A stretch of DNA of 64,000 nt from Arenicola marina (taxonomy: Eukaryota > Annelida > Polychaeta > Arenicolidae), in the NCBI GenBank assembly GCA_964019135.1, contig OZ025265.1:248001-312000 (forward strand), written 5' to 3'. A program made the position numbers and the translations under genes. The notes beneath the pieces were generated by a model. That model searched no databases. It saw nothing but the letters and a program-made list of their open reading frames with translations, and was not told the DNA's origin. Shown piece after piece: positions 50,560 through 61,794 of this stretch. Every line of letters starts with the position of its first letter. The stretch's first letter is position 1.

Positions 50560-53500
50560 AATTTGGATGTATGAATGTACGAGGTATAGGGCTATAAAGT
50601 CTCGTTCGCCTAGACTTCCGGTTTACTCATTTTGGGGACAAACAAACGAAGCACGTGTTCGGAACGAGTTTAGAATCTCTGCGCACACTGGTATCCTGAC
50701 TATCTGTGACGTAGGCGTGACGTGTATGTTACGCAAAGAGAGAGACTGGGAACCAGACTACCTGCGCAAAAGCCAGGCGCTGAGGGGTGGGTCCATTGCG
50801 GAAGGCCTGGCGATATAATTAAGAATATTTAAGAAATATAGCTGCCCAAAACGGACAGACGACATATTTTTCATTCATTTGCGCCACCACAATGACTAAT
50901 ATCTGTTACGACGGGACAACACGGCTGAGAAACTAACGTTTTTTGCATTTCCTACGAAAACGAGACATTATGACGTCACACGGATTCTCCCTGAGTGACA
51001 ACGTTGGCGCAACGCTTCAAACAGAAAACTTACAAAGAATGAAGAACTTTGTCTTTTCGTGATCCAAAAGTGATACGAAAACATCCTACTGGTCTTAATT
51101 TACCTTTACCATGTGGTTTAATGACGCGTCCTTGTGTTGTTACTCCATGCGCCGCACATTTTGACAGCGGAATGGTTAAGTTGACCACTTGCTCTCGCCA
51201 TTTTTGTTACCGCGGAGGCACGTGAAACTCTGTGACGTCACTCGCACTTTGGAGAACTCGCGAAAGCCCGGGTGCAGGGCTAAATTTAGAACGCTATTTT
51301 TAGCTTTCGAGTGTTGTGAAGACGGATTTTTCCTTGTATATTCCGAAAGTTCTGCGCTCCATCGCCTCCAAATATTTTAACGTCTATCTCCCATAGCCAT
51401 GTTTAGTGAAATGGTACTCATAGTCTTTAGAATAAACCTGGAAAGAAATTGACTTATAGCTGCCTATAGTTCAACATGGAGCACGTGTGTTTGTTTGTCC
51501 CCAAAATTGAAATCTCGCGGCCCGATCGCGAGAACTGTATAGCCCTATTGCTTCGACGTTAAAACGGAGAGATGTGAACGAATGGCTACAGGGGCAAAAA
51601 CTGTCAGTCTATTGTCTCCAAGATGTTCACCTTGATACAAAAACTCAGGCAGAGTTAAGAGACGAGTGGGGATGTGAGTGTTTTTGTAACTCTTCCTGTT
51701 CACAGTCTAGGGGCGTTGCGATCATTATAACGAAACGCGTACAGTACGAGGTTCATGGTGTCCAGAGTGATGACTCTGGTAATCTTCTGGTATTGGATGT
51801 CACTTTGAATGGGTACAGGTTGACTTTAGCCACTGTGTATGGTCCAAATAAGGACACCCCAGAGTTCTTTGAAAACTTACAACAAAAAGTAGACAGTATG
51901 GGCAACGCTAGCATGCTGCTTTGCGGAGACTGGAATTTAGTATTAAAACAGGAACTAGACACACACGGTTATAAAAGAGAAAATAATGTAAAGGCTAACA
52001 GCCGGGTACTTAATATGATAGAGTCCCTAGAACTTATAGACACCTGGAGGGTTATGCACCCAGCTACTAAACGTTTCACCTGGGTCAATCAACAGTGCAA
52101 AACGCAGCGAGTGAGGTTGGATTTTTACCTCTCTTCTCCAGATCTGCATGCCGTTACACAATGTGCCACAATACGACCTGGGTATAGAACGGACCATTGT
52201 CTGACTACTATTGATGTAGACATTCTAACAGCGGAACGAGGGAAGGGTTTCTGGAAATTAAACACTTCTCTGTTTTACGATAAGGAATACGTTAGGCTGA
52301 TTAAAGGTTGTATTACAAACGTAGAGAAACAATATAGGGAGACACCAGGTGTGGAAGCCATTAACGACCAACTCTTTTTTGAAATGTTGAAAATGGAAAT
52401 TTGCGATAAAACTATCAGTTATAGTTCGTTTAAGAAAAAGACACTAGACAAGCAGATTTGGGGGATAGAGCAAGATATAGAAAAGTTAGATATCAGAATA
52501 GATCTAAATGCAGCAGAGAGCGCTGATTTGGTAGCAAAGCGCGATGAGTTAAGTTTCGATCTAGAAAAGCTACGCTCCCCCAAGATAAAGGCCACAATGT
52601 TACGAGCCCGGGCCAAATATAATGAGGAAGGGGAGAAGCCTAGTAGATATTTTTGCAGCCTTGAGAAAAGAAATTATATAAATAAATTAATCACTAAGCT
52701 AGATGTTAATGGCAAGGAGTTGATGGACCCAAAGGACATCTTGGTCGAGCAAATGAATTTTTATAAGAAATTATATTCAAAATGTGACAATATGTCCTCG
52801 AAGGGCGACATGAACTTTTTTTTAAATTCCAAGCATATAAAGCAGCTCTCAGAACAGCAAAAGGCTATATGTGAGGGAGAAATTACTTTGGACGAAGGCA
52901 AACAAGTTACAAAGGGTATGAAAAACAATAAGTGTCCAGGGAGCGACGGACTCCCAATAGACTTTTATAAGTTCTTTTGGAAGGACATTGGAATACATCT
53001 GATGAACAGTCTAAAACATGCATGTCAGCAGGGTACTTTATCTATAACACAAAGACAAGGTATTATTACCTGTTTACCTAAACCAGAGAAACCTAGACAA
53101 TATCTGAAAAATTGGAGGCCTATTACTTTACTTAATGCAGATTACAAAGTTCTAGCTGGTGTGCTTGCACTAAGGATGAAAAATATTTTACCAACGATCA
53201 TCAGTTCGGACCAGAAAGGTTTTTTAAAGAATCGCTTCATAGGAGAAAATACTAGAATTGTATATGATTTAATGCACTATTTAAGAGAACAGAACAAAAC
53301 AGGGCTATTATTACTCGTTGACTTCGAAAAAGCGTTTGACTCTTTAAGCTGGGATTATACCACACAGCTTCTACATGCCTATGGTTTTGGGGATGAGTTT
53401 ATAAGGTACTATATACTGTTGTACAAAGACTCGAACAGCTGCGTCATAAACAATGGTATATTTTCTGAATTCTTTAGGCTGGAGAGAGGTTGCAGACAGG

Positions 53501-53985
53501 GTGACCTCCTGTCCCCATACTTGTTTATTCTTGCGGTGGAACCTCTAGCCATGGTCATCAAAAACTGCCCTCGAGAGAAAGTATATAAGTTAGGGCAATA
53601 TGCCGATGACGCTTTCTTATTGTTGGACGGCAGTGAATCATCTCTACGTGCTGCACTAGGGATCCTTGACTCGTGTTACAAATGTTCGGGTTTGAAAATG
53701 AATGTGGACAAAACGAAGGCCGTGTGGTTGGGAAGAAAGCCAAAAGACAAAGATAAAATATGTCCTGATCTATGTCTTGGCTGGGTAACGGAGTTTACAC
53801 TGCTGGGTATAAAATTCGATACTGACCTACGTAAAATGCTGCAAATAAATCTTAGTAGCAAGATTTCAGAAATTCAAAATCTCTTAAGCGCCTACGAGAA
53901 GAGAAGTCTCTCATTGAGGGGTCGGGTTATTGTTGCTAAGACCCTGGCTTTGCCTAAACTGGTCCACGTGCTGTCAGTCCTCCCC
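50560..53985 (+). mobile_element. LINE ORF2: endonuclease and reverse transcriptase, split by a DNA transposon and 3'-truncated
   Basis: ORF2 begins near 50,560 (KFGCMNVRGI), is interrupted at about 50,588, and resumes at 51,547 (ASTLKRRDVNEWLQG). It then stays open to about 53,985. Endonuclease motifs: CLQDVHLDT, LCGDWNLVL, YRTDHCLTT. Reverse transcriptase motifs: WRPITLLNADYKV, LLLVDFEKAFDSL, GCRQGDLLSPYLF and GQYADDAFLLL (catalytic YADD). The order and wording fit the L1/Tx1 group. The frame stops after VHVLSVLPSLH, so the thumb end and zinc knuckle are missing. About 800 codons without a break indicate a recent insertion. The final residues FSIYIYMQ are foreign sequence. Confidence 0.9.
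50589..51545. mobile_element. DNA transposon (~957 bp) nested in LINE ORF2
   Basis: Ends: GGGCTATAAAGTCTCG on the left and the inverse of GGGCTATACAGTTCTCG on the right. A second inverted stretch, TTTTGGGGACAAACAAAC, occurs at about 50,630 and, reversed, at about 51,500. TA flanks both ends (50,587-50,588 and 51,546-51,547), as expected for a TA-targeting (Tc1/mariner-like) element; the exact border is ambiguous by 2 bp. There is no transposase frame, so it is non-autonomous. It contains TGACGTCA sites at 50,970 and 51,233. Confidence 0.85.
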
Positions 53986-54545
53986 TCCCTTCACTTTAGT
54001 ATATACATTTATATGCAATAGTGCGGTCATATTAAATTAGCATTTGTATCATGCATACCAACTGCATGTGTAGTATAAAGTGTAACTAAATTATTTCAGT
54101 GCCACGACGCACGGCGTAACGTGTAAGAGAATACCGAGACTTGATCGAAGAAGTGGCCCCCCTTATACTCTTTACGGTGAAAGCTGTCAGATGAACTGAA
54201 ATAATATCGATTAGCTTATTTTAAGAACAGAAATAAGGAGTGCTCGCTCTGAGTTGCGCACTGGTACGTTTCCGGCGAAAGTGGTCGAGGTAGCTGTCCG
54301 AGTGTGTTGTTGTTTTACAAGTTGGGAAAATGTCCGATTTGTGCTAAGTTGTGGACATGTCAGGCATCAGAAAGTAGATGTGGTAAGAGTTAAACTTCTA
54401 TGGAGTTGATTTGAGGTTATAGATGCGTTGTGAATGTCGTGTGTGGGTCGCTAGGGCCGGTTTAAGCGAGGGCCTGTCTGTGGCGCTGCAAACCAAGAGC
54501 GGTACCTTTCTTTCTATTATAGGCGGTGCCTGAGAGGGGCGCGTT
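53986..54545. other. Non-coding spacer after the truncated LINE
   Basis: No exon is supported. This is where the LINE 3' part should be but is not. Confidence 0.45.
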
Positions 54546-57244
54546 GTTACTGACAGAAGTTGAAAACTTCTGTCAGTATAGTACTATGTTCGGTTTGTAA
54601 ATTAGTTTGTCGTTTGTTTGTCATCGCATTGTAGGGCGCATCGTTACATGTAGGAATGTTATATTGCACCTAGAGATAGATATGAAAAATTGTGAGGCTA
54701 AGTTCGTTAACGGTGTATGTAGGTCAAAGGTCAAGGTCACAGCGATTTTTTGAAAAAATAACGTAAAACGCTCATATCTCCGTTAATATTAGAGCTAGAT
54801 ACGTCGGATAAGTTTCATAACGTGCTACTAGATACGGCGCAACTTTCATACATTGTTCACTTTTTGACGCGTCATACTCATTTTCGAGGAAAACGTCGTT
54901 TTATGTTTTTCGAAAACGCAAAATATGACCTTGAACGGCTTTTCTATAGTTTGACCCATTTCGGTTGAAGATATCGCTCTATGCCTCTAACACGTCATAG
55001 AAATATGGATGACAATGAGTTTTGTGAAATCGGAGATTTCGCGGATACGTGCTATGACGTCACGGTGACGTCACTCCCGGTACATTAAAAAAATCGCCAA
55101 AAATTGGAAAAAAATCACAAAAAAATGAGAGTAGACCCATCTTGCGTCAAATGTGGTCCTATGTTTGCTTGTAACATAAAAACGGTATGTTCCTATCTTA
55201 CTTCCGATTCTAGAGCTGGCGCAAAATTCTCTATGGAAATCTCCATGTTAAAAACCTCAATCCTTTATCATTACAGTCACAATTTGTCGCATAATTCAGA
55301 AGTGCCTTTTTTCAAACAGTACACAAAAAATGTACGTACTGTAAGACGGTACCCAGCAGAGGTTGTCCATTGCCTGTGTGATTCGACCCGGAAATGACGT
55401 CACAGAAAATTGTCAAATATTTCCCCATTGTGAAAGATAGGGATTTTTGGCGCTTGCAGGGGCTCCCAAGGGCGTTCTATTGAAACCATCGCTCTATGCT
55501 TTCAGTTGTAGATGGATACTAGTGGGATGAGCCATTAACTATAAGCACGGCGATATAGCCCTGTAACTTTTCGGTATATAGTCGAACGCGTTTAACATGG
55601 GACCCTATAGAGATAATCAAACTTCCTTCAATATGACGTACTTCCGGTTATGCAATCTCACTTTGCTTTACCTCGGTGCGAGATCTGGACGTGTACAAGA
55701 GACTCAGGGTAGGCTGACGGCGAACGTTATTCTCAGTTTCGTTTCCATGGCAACCGATGATTTTCCCAATGATAAAGTATGCAAATTCCCTCAAAATTAG
55801 AAAATTCGTCAAAAATCGGAAAAACTAGCTACACCTTTGATCTTTCCGTATAATGGTAGGGAAGATATGTCTCCAGATTACTATTGGCAGTAAAGCATTT
55901 TGATCCTTTACATCTTAGCTGCAGAGTCATTTGTTCGTCTGCTCATTTTTCATTTATCCATAATGATGAAGAATAGCAATTTTCGGTAATTGGGTGAAGC
56001 TATATCTGAAGGACTAACAGTCCTACTGCCGTTCTAATCTGCGTTTTGGATTGAGGGCACCAATGTTTGTGTTTAGATATTTGCACATTTCCGTGCGTCA
56101 CGCCATGACGTCACCATGACGTGATGACGTCATAATTGTATAACCTCTATTACTCGACTATTATCCATCATAGCGACTTGCGGTTGATTTGACGCTGTAC
56201 CTTATATCAAGGGACAACTGCTGGCGTGCGTAACTTTGTTTGCGGTACCGAAACGTGTAGGTCAAAACTGACGTGCACCTCGCGTTAAACGGCGTATTGA
56301 ACTTCAAAGGGCCGTAACTCGGTTAATATTTGAGCTAGGGAGCCCAGATTTGGCATGAAGCGAGAGGCAAGTGTAAGGTTATCTATCGATGGTAAATGGC
56401 GATAGAATTGCTCTAGGACGCTTAGTTTGGCCGCTAGAGCGCTCGCAAGAGGTGCACCCCCCTTTGCTGAAGCTTCCATTATGAGTCAACGGCGATATCG
56501 AGCGGCAATGCCTCTGCTTTGCGATGGCCGCCGTTTGCTTAATAGCGACGCTAGAGAGTCGGGACTGGTTTCAAAGGACGGGCAAACGTAGACTTTGGTG
56601 AGGAATCCGCATACGCTTCTAGCCTAGCACGCTTAGTTTTGACGCTGGAGGGCTCCGTAAATTAGCAATGACGAGTCCGAGAACAGGCATTAGGGCGGGA
56701 CGAAGCACAGGTAGAAAGTCGGGATTTGGCCGAATTCACTCAAAATGGCGCCATCTATCTGGGAAAACAGCCCGCGTTGAACAGCAGCCGTTAGATTTTG
56801 CTATTCCAGCATCCGCATCGTAGAGGTCCAATTTGGGCCAAATCGCGCTTTCAGCGAGCCCAATACGGCTATCGGTGGGCAGTGTGGGCTAGAACGCCTT
56901 TGGATATCGGCGTTATTGAGCCCAAATTGGCCATTGAAGGCCCTGTTTAGCCCAAATTGGTCGCTGAAGGCGGTAACTATTCCAATTTGCCCGTTTATAG
57001 CGCTATTTAGCCCACGTTGTTTGTTCAAGGAGCTCTTTAACCCAATATGCCCACTGAAGGCATCATGTAGCCAGCATGAGGCAAAATCAGCTTATAGTAT
57101 ATGTGTTTCTGCATGTCATCGCCAGTACCATAGTTTCGGCGCATAAATGGTGAAATGAAGATGAAGTCACTTCTGTCAGTACCTCAGCCTACGGCTGTCT
57201 TGTTTATTTACTTCGGGGGTTCTGTCAGCAGATCTGAGCGCCTG
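54546..57244. repeat. Unclassified ~2.7 kb repeat-rich block
   Basis: Starts at a perfect 14 bp hairpin (54,548-54,578, TACTGACAGAAGTT arms) and ends near CACTTCTGTCAGTACCTC (57,168-57,185), which repeats the hairpin arm. Inside, CATATCTCCGTTAATATTAG (54,772) recurs loosely at 56,311. AGGTCAAAGGTCAAGGTCA is at 54,721. TGACGTCA lies at 55,054-55,076 and 56,104-56,130. A 30-36 bp tandem (GCCCAAATTGGCCATTGAAG) covers 56,900-57,060. No protein is recognised. It lies where the first exon of gene B would be expected. Confidence 0.5.
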
Positions 57245-57736
57245 TGGTCTTAGCGCTTCGACTTACACCCGACGTATGACACGCTGGCACAGCACTTCAA
57301 GCACTGGGTTGAATAACTTCCTGCTTGTGTCAGCGTCAACCATGCAGAGAGGGCCAGAAACAGGCCGTGTGCTGTGTGTCAAATATTTATGTAGATGGCA
57401 GAAGATAAATTACATAACTAAAAAAAGAGTAGCAAAACGGACAGGTTAGAAGATGTAAAGTCACATGAAGACATATGGAAAGAGCTGCATGGCTGCAGAC
57501 AGTGTAGAGGAGATACCATATAGCGACCCCATTAACTAACACTCAAATAGTGCTATGCCTAGCTAACATGTGCGAGTGCCGCCTTTGTAATTTCTGTTAC
57601 ACTGTACTCCACTGTACTCTGTACAATATACCCCACTGTATAATGTACACTGTAATACATTATTCCTTTACGGAACTATAAATCTGCACCATTCCATATC
57701 GAGGACTTTTAGTAAAGTATAAGGTACGTGCGTGCA
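57245..57736. repeat. Duplicated 5' flank of gene B (pair of 3,130-3,693)
   Basis: Starts CTTAGCGCTTCGACTTACAC and follows the gene A flank almost throughout, with small deletions. The tail/transmembrane exon that borders this flank in gene A is not next to it here. Confidence 0.85.
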
Positions 57737-58057
57737 GACGGGGACGGGGATGGGGACGGGGATGAGGATGGGGACGGGGACGGGGATGGGGACGGGGACG
57801 GGGATGAGGATGGGGACGGGGACGGGGACGGGGATGGGGACGGGGATGAGGATGAGGATGGGGACGGGGACGGGGACGGGGATGGGGACGGAGGTAGGGA
57901 CGGGTGAGGGGACGGGTGTGGGGACGAGGACGGGGCCGGGCACGGGCACGGGCACGGGCACGTGGAGGAGGATGGGGACGCGATGGGTGCGGGGATGGGG
58001 ATGGTTGTGGGCACGGTAACGGAGGCGTGGATTGAGACGGGATGGGCGGGGACGGGG
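57737..58057 (+). repeat. GGGGAC hexamer array, short copy
   Basis: About 320 bp of GGGGAC and GGGGAT units at the same position as the long array of gene A. The length difference shows expansion or loss since the duplication. Confidence 0.95.
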
Positions 58058-58309
58058 AATCTACCGAACAGCCCCACATATAGAGCTTGATTCTTTCCGC
58101 CCATCTCATGGCCCGGCTTGTCTTATGTCCGTGCACCTTCATGCTCACTGGGGCGTAAGGGATGAGTTATGTGGCTAAGTGGAACAGGCCGCATTCAAAC
58201 CCGCACGGTCCCAACATTATAAATGCTTCACAGTTCGCTGCATTTTTAGCGATACCCACCAACCAGAAAGTCAGTTGTGAACCCAGCTCATCGTCCCTTT
58301 AAAGAAATA
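58058..58309. repeat. Duplicated flank segment
   Basis: 58,205-58,310 (GGTCCCAACATTATAAATGC ... CGTCCCTTTAAAG) matches 4,632-4,740. Confidence 0.75.
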
Positions 58310-58980
58310 TGTTCTGTAATGTTGTCTTCTCCATGTCAAATAAGTATATTCTGTCTTGAATTTAAATCTGAAAAAGGCAAATTTGTTCGCCGGAGCAAAA
58401 GTTGGTGGCCGGCTTTATATCCCTGCGCGCCTGTTCGCTGTTCGGTATTCCGGTGGGGGTGGGGGGGGGGGGAGGGGGGGCAAGAGGGGGGTCGTGTTCC
58501 CAGATCACGAAGCATGAATTTCTTTATTCCCAGGTCACGACGAATTAAAAGCAGAACTCTCCGCATGCAATGGAAGGGCCGATACATGATACTAAATTGA
58601 CGATTTCTCGATTCACGGTTATTTAATATTAAAATTCCCAGTTCACGATTAATAAAAATCCTTGGTCACGGCGGTCGGCTAATACCCCATTCCCAGTTCA
58701 CGAAGAATTGTTTTCCTCATTCCCAGTTCACGGTGAAATGAAAATCGAGGAACGCAAATAGCCCTTGCACCCCCCCCACCCCCCCCCCCCCTTCTGTGTG
58801 ATGTCGACCGCGACTCGCTATCACGACCGCGATATAAATACACCGTGCAGGTTTATTGTTGTTTTACAGACTGACGAGAAATAAAACATATGCATCACAA
58901 TTTTTAGATATTGTTAGTCTTGATTCTGAATAAAATGTAAAAAATCAAAGATGGCGCATGCAAGTAGGCTGCTTTAACTG
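58310..58980 (+). promoter_or_regulatory. Promoter/first-exon repeat, copy 4, split by an insertion
   Basis: The 5' half (58,310-58,450, CCATGTCAAATAAGTATAT ... TGTTCGCTGTTCGGTATTC) and 3' half (58,796-58,980, CTATCACGACCGCGATATAAATAC, ATG GCG CAT at 58,951) are separated by the poly-G bounded element. The splice donor reads GCAAGT instead of GTAAGT. GC donors can work, but this may be decay. Confidence 0.5.
58455..58795 (+). mobile_element. Poly-G/poly-C bounded element
   Basis: About 340 bp running from a G-run plus TCGTGTTCCCAGATCACGA, through several CCCAGTTCACG units in both orientations, to GAGGAACGCAAATAGCCC and a C-run. Relatives are at 62,310-62,590, 30,170-30,355 (inverted) and, truncated, 6,935-6,975. 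It sits inside promoter-like copy 4, so it moved or inserted after that module existed. Class unknown. Confidence 0.6.
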
Positions 58981-59574
58981 CCTCAACACGACCGCATATT
59001 TACATAGCAATGTAACGTTGTATAACAGCCTCGGTGTATCAAACCCAGGCCAGAAACAGGCGGAGACGGCCAACAAGAGATGAAGTATAGTTTTGTCGCC
59101 TGTCATTTGACTGTTGGAAATGGATCACAGATCGACAATGACGATACATATATATGTATAGCTACATCTATGCAGTTATAACCAGGTAGTAAATATACAA
59201 TGTATATAATACATTCAAAAGTAATTAAGGTGCCACATGCATAAACCACTCAAAGGTATTGAAGATACAACATACATGTGTAACCAAGTAAGAACTATTT
59301 ACCGTATCACATAATTATGTAATCTATTCAATCTATTGTTGTATTGGAATTACAAGCGATTTAATGGTATTTAATCGCTTGGCCGCCCAACTCACTATGT
59401 GCAGTGGCACGTTTTATATTCTGCAAAATGACTTACTAATGACTTCTTAATTGACATCCATGAAACAATAATGGACTGATGAGGTGGCCCTGCCTGGTAC
59501 CACTACCCAGTCGAAATAATCAGAAATACTTTCAATTCAATACAAAATGCACGAATTGCCCCAATCAGCAGCCA
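58981..59574. repeat. Duplicated flank (pair of 7,151-8,573)
   Basis: Same blocks in the same order as in gene A, with about 760 bp and smaller pieces missing. Confidence 0.8.
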
Positions 59575-59943
59575 GGCATGGCGCGGTTAGCATGGCGCGG
59601 TTAGCATGGCGCGGTTAGCGTGGCGCGGTTAGCATGGCGCGGTTAGCGTGGCGCGGATAACCTGGCGCGGTTAGCAGGGCGCGGATAACATGGCGCGGTT
59701 AACGTGGCGCGGTTAGCTTGGCGCGGTTAGTACCGCGCGGTTAGCATGGCGCGCTTAACATGACGCCGTTAGCATGGCGCGGTTAGCATTGTGCGGTTAG
59801 CATGGCGCGGTTAGCATGGCGCGGTTAGCATGGCGCGGTTAGCATGGCGCGGTTAGCATGGTGCAGTTAGCATGGCGCGGTTAGCATGGCGCGGTTAGCA
59901 TGGCGCGGTTAGCATGGCGCGGTTAGTATGGCGCGTTAGCAAA
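59575..59943. repeat. 14 bp minisatellite, short copy
   Basis: About 26 copies of GTTAGCATGGCGCG with a different variant order from 8,574-9,489. Confidence 0.95.
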
Positions 59944-60699
59944 GTGACGTTAAATATCAACCTGTAGCAGCCGAACAGCGCATTCTGTGGTGTGAGACAG
60001 GCGTGGCTAAACACTCTCTATAAACGTACAGCTATTGAAACAACGACCAAGTCATGTCAGAACCTGACATTGCAACAATCTATTATGACATTTGTTCTAA
60101 ATAGTCTATTCTCAAACAATGTTATGCAAATGTCTGTAAAATATGTCGACATTTACATGGATATCCGAAAAATGGCATATTTAACTTCAGCGAAGACAAT
60201 CATGCATTAATTGTATATAACATAGTACAAAAAAACAAATTTCACAATGAAACCAATCCGAATCCATAAATATCCACGTCAACTTCGCTATTCAGATGTA
60301 TTTGCGAACATCAACTGTGATCATATGTCAAGCTGACATTGATATGAAATAGATGACACATGTTAATGTATATGAATGTATGTTATCGTTAATGATCGTT
60401 AAAAATTAAAAAATTCTACACATGGCTCACAAAGCAGCATATTGTAGCATAATGCAGCATAATGCAGCTGAACAACTTTTTGAAAATGTCACAAGCTACA
60501 GAACCACGGGAGACAAAACATCGGATTCAGACATACATATATATATATATATATATCAATGTGTGATGACATCTCTTCTCAAAGACCCAACCGCTAATGG
60601 GAAATGTTATCATGGTAGGATATATATTTGTTTTAAAGGTGGAAAGTTGAAATTTGCATGTACTTGGCTGACATCAGTGAATTGTACAGCTTATTATTT
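59944..60699. other. Non-coding spacer
   Basis: An AT microsatellite lies at 60,536-60,556. No exon is supported. Confidence 0.45.
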
Positions 60700-60836
60700 G
60701 TTACGTTGCAAAATGTCCGCCCGTTGCAAAATGTCCGCCCAAAAATCATTTCATCGTTGAAAAGTGTCCGCCCGTTGCAATATGTCCGCCCAGAAAGCAG
60801 TTCAACGTTGCAAAATGTCCGCCCACTGCAGGGTGT
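60700..60836 (+). repeat. TGTCCGCCC repeat, second locus
   Basis: Five to six units of GTTGCAAAATGTCCGCCC-type, opening with TTACGTTGCAAAATG exactly as at 45,781. Confidence 0.85.
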
Positions 60837-60890
60837 CTTTGTCGCATAATCAGCTCTATATGCCTATCATATCTTGCTATATCATGAGCC

Positions 60891-61130
60891 GCCCATTTAG
60901 CTCAGTATCTTCAGTAGAGCACTTGACATGAGCGCTCTGGAACGGAGAGTCTAACGGTACGCGAGTTGGATGGTTCAAGCCCCGCTATGGTCATGTCTCT
61001 TTGATCCCAGGATAAACATCCCATGACCTCCTTCGCCATTCGCAGGGGGTTACCCCGGGGACACGGTTCCAATCTCCCCTTCCTTCTCTCATTGACGCGA
61101 TGTAACCATAAATGGTTAAAGCAACCTTAA
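60891..61130 (+). repeat. tRNA-derived SINE
   Basis: Starts GCCCATTTAGCTCAGTATC, then GTAGAGC (A-box region), and a B box GGTTCAAGCCC at 60,972-60,982. The body has GGGGGTTACCCCGGGGAC and the tail ATTGACGCGATGTAAC, GGTTAAAGCAACC. It is the best-preserved of three copies in the window. Confidence 0.7.
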
Positions 61131-61794
61131 CCGACATCCTGTCTTGGTTTTAAAACCAAACATTGGTAAAGGGGGGTAGGGGTGGATGGGTACCCGGACG
61201 ACTCTCAGCACCCCTTTCTCCCCCTCTCTCCAACCCCATATCCCCACTTACCCCCTCTCCGCCCTACCTCCTTGCTCTAAACATTTCAACAGTTGATGTT
61301 TTGGTACGTTTCTTCGTGACTTTTACAGTTTTTTTATTAAGTTATAATAGCGACTTCGGTTGGTTTGCTATTATTAAATGTTAATGTTTAAATGAAGGAG
61401 GGACAGATGTGGACGAGTGACTTCACAAAAGATGATACCGAGCCCCGTGGGGGGGGGCGTACTTAATACATTGCTGGGGTGAAGGCCCGTTTCCGCGGTA
61501 AAGCCCGCCCCCCCCTTCTTCACCTCCATGAAACCCGCTCCATGAACGTCCATTTCCAAAGTCCCCCCCCCGCCCCCCTGGTCGTAAGTTTTAAAATATT
61601 CGCTCTATAGGGGTATCTTTTCATCACAAGATGCCCCCCCCCCCTTGGGGCCGAGACAATATGTCCCAATATGCACTGTAGTCACAGCGAGTTGTTGGAA
61701 CCTTTGCAGCGTCGAGCCGTAGGAAAGATTACAAAGCCGCGTGAAAACGATATATATATGTTATCATTCGTTTGAAGTATCGTTGCACGAGCTC
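61131..61794. other. Spacer with G- and C-runs
   Basis: 61,440-61,640 holds several G- or C-runs and parts of the repeat at 49.0-49.3 kb in reverse. No gene is supported. Confidence 0.5.

Noticed and set aside
56801-57028. Minus-strand frame with GQFGLN and GQIGIV repeats
   Set aside because: Product of a 30-36 bp tandem repeat; no start context or relatives.
60891-60990. Possible tRNA gene
   Set aside because: A and B boxes are recognisable but the cloverleaf does not close, and two other copies share a non-tRNA body. It is a SINE.
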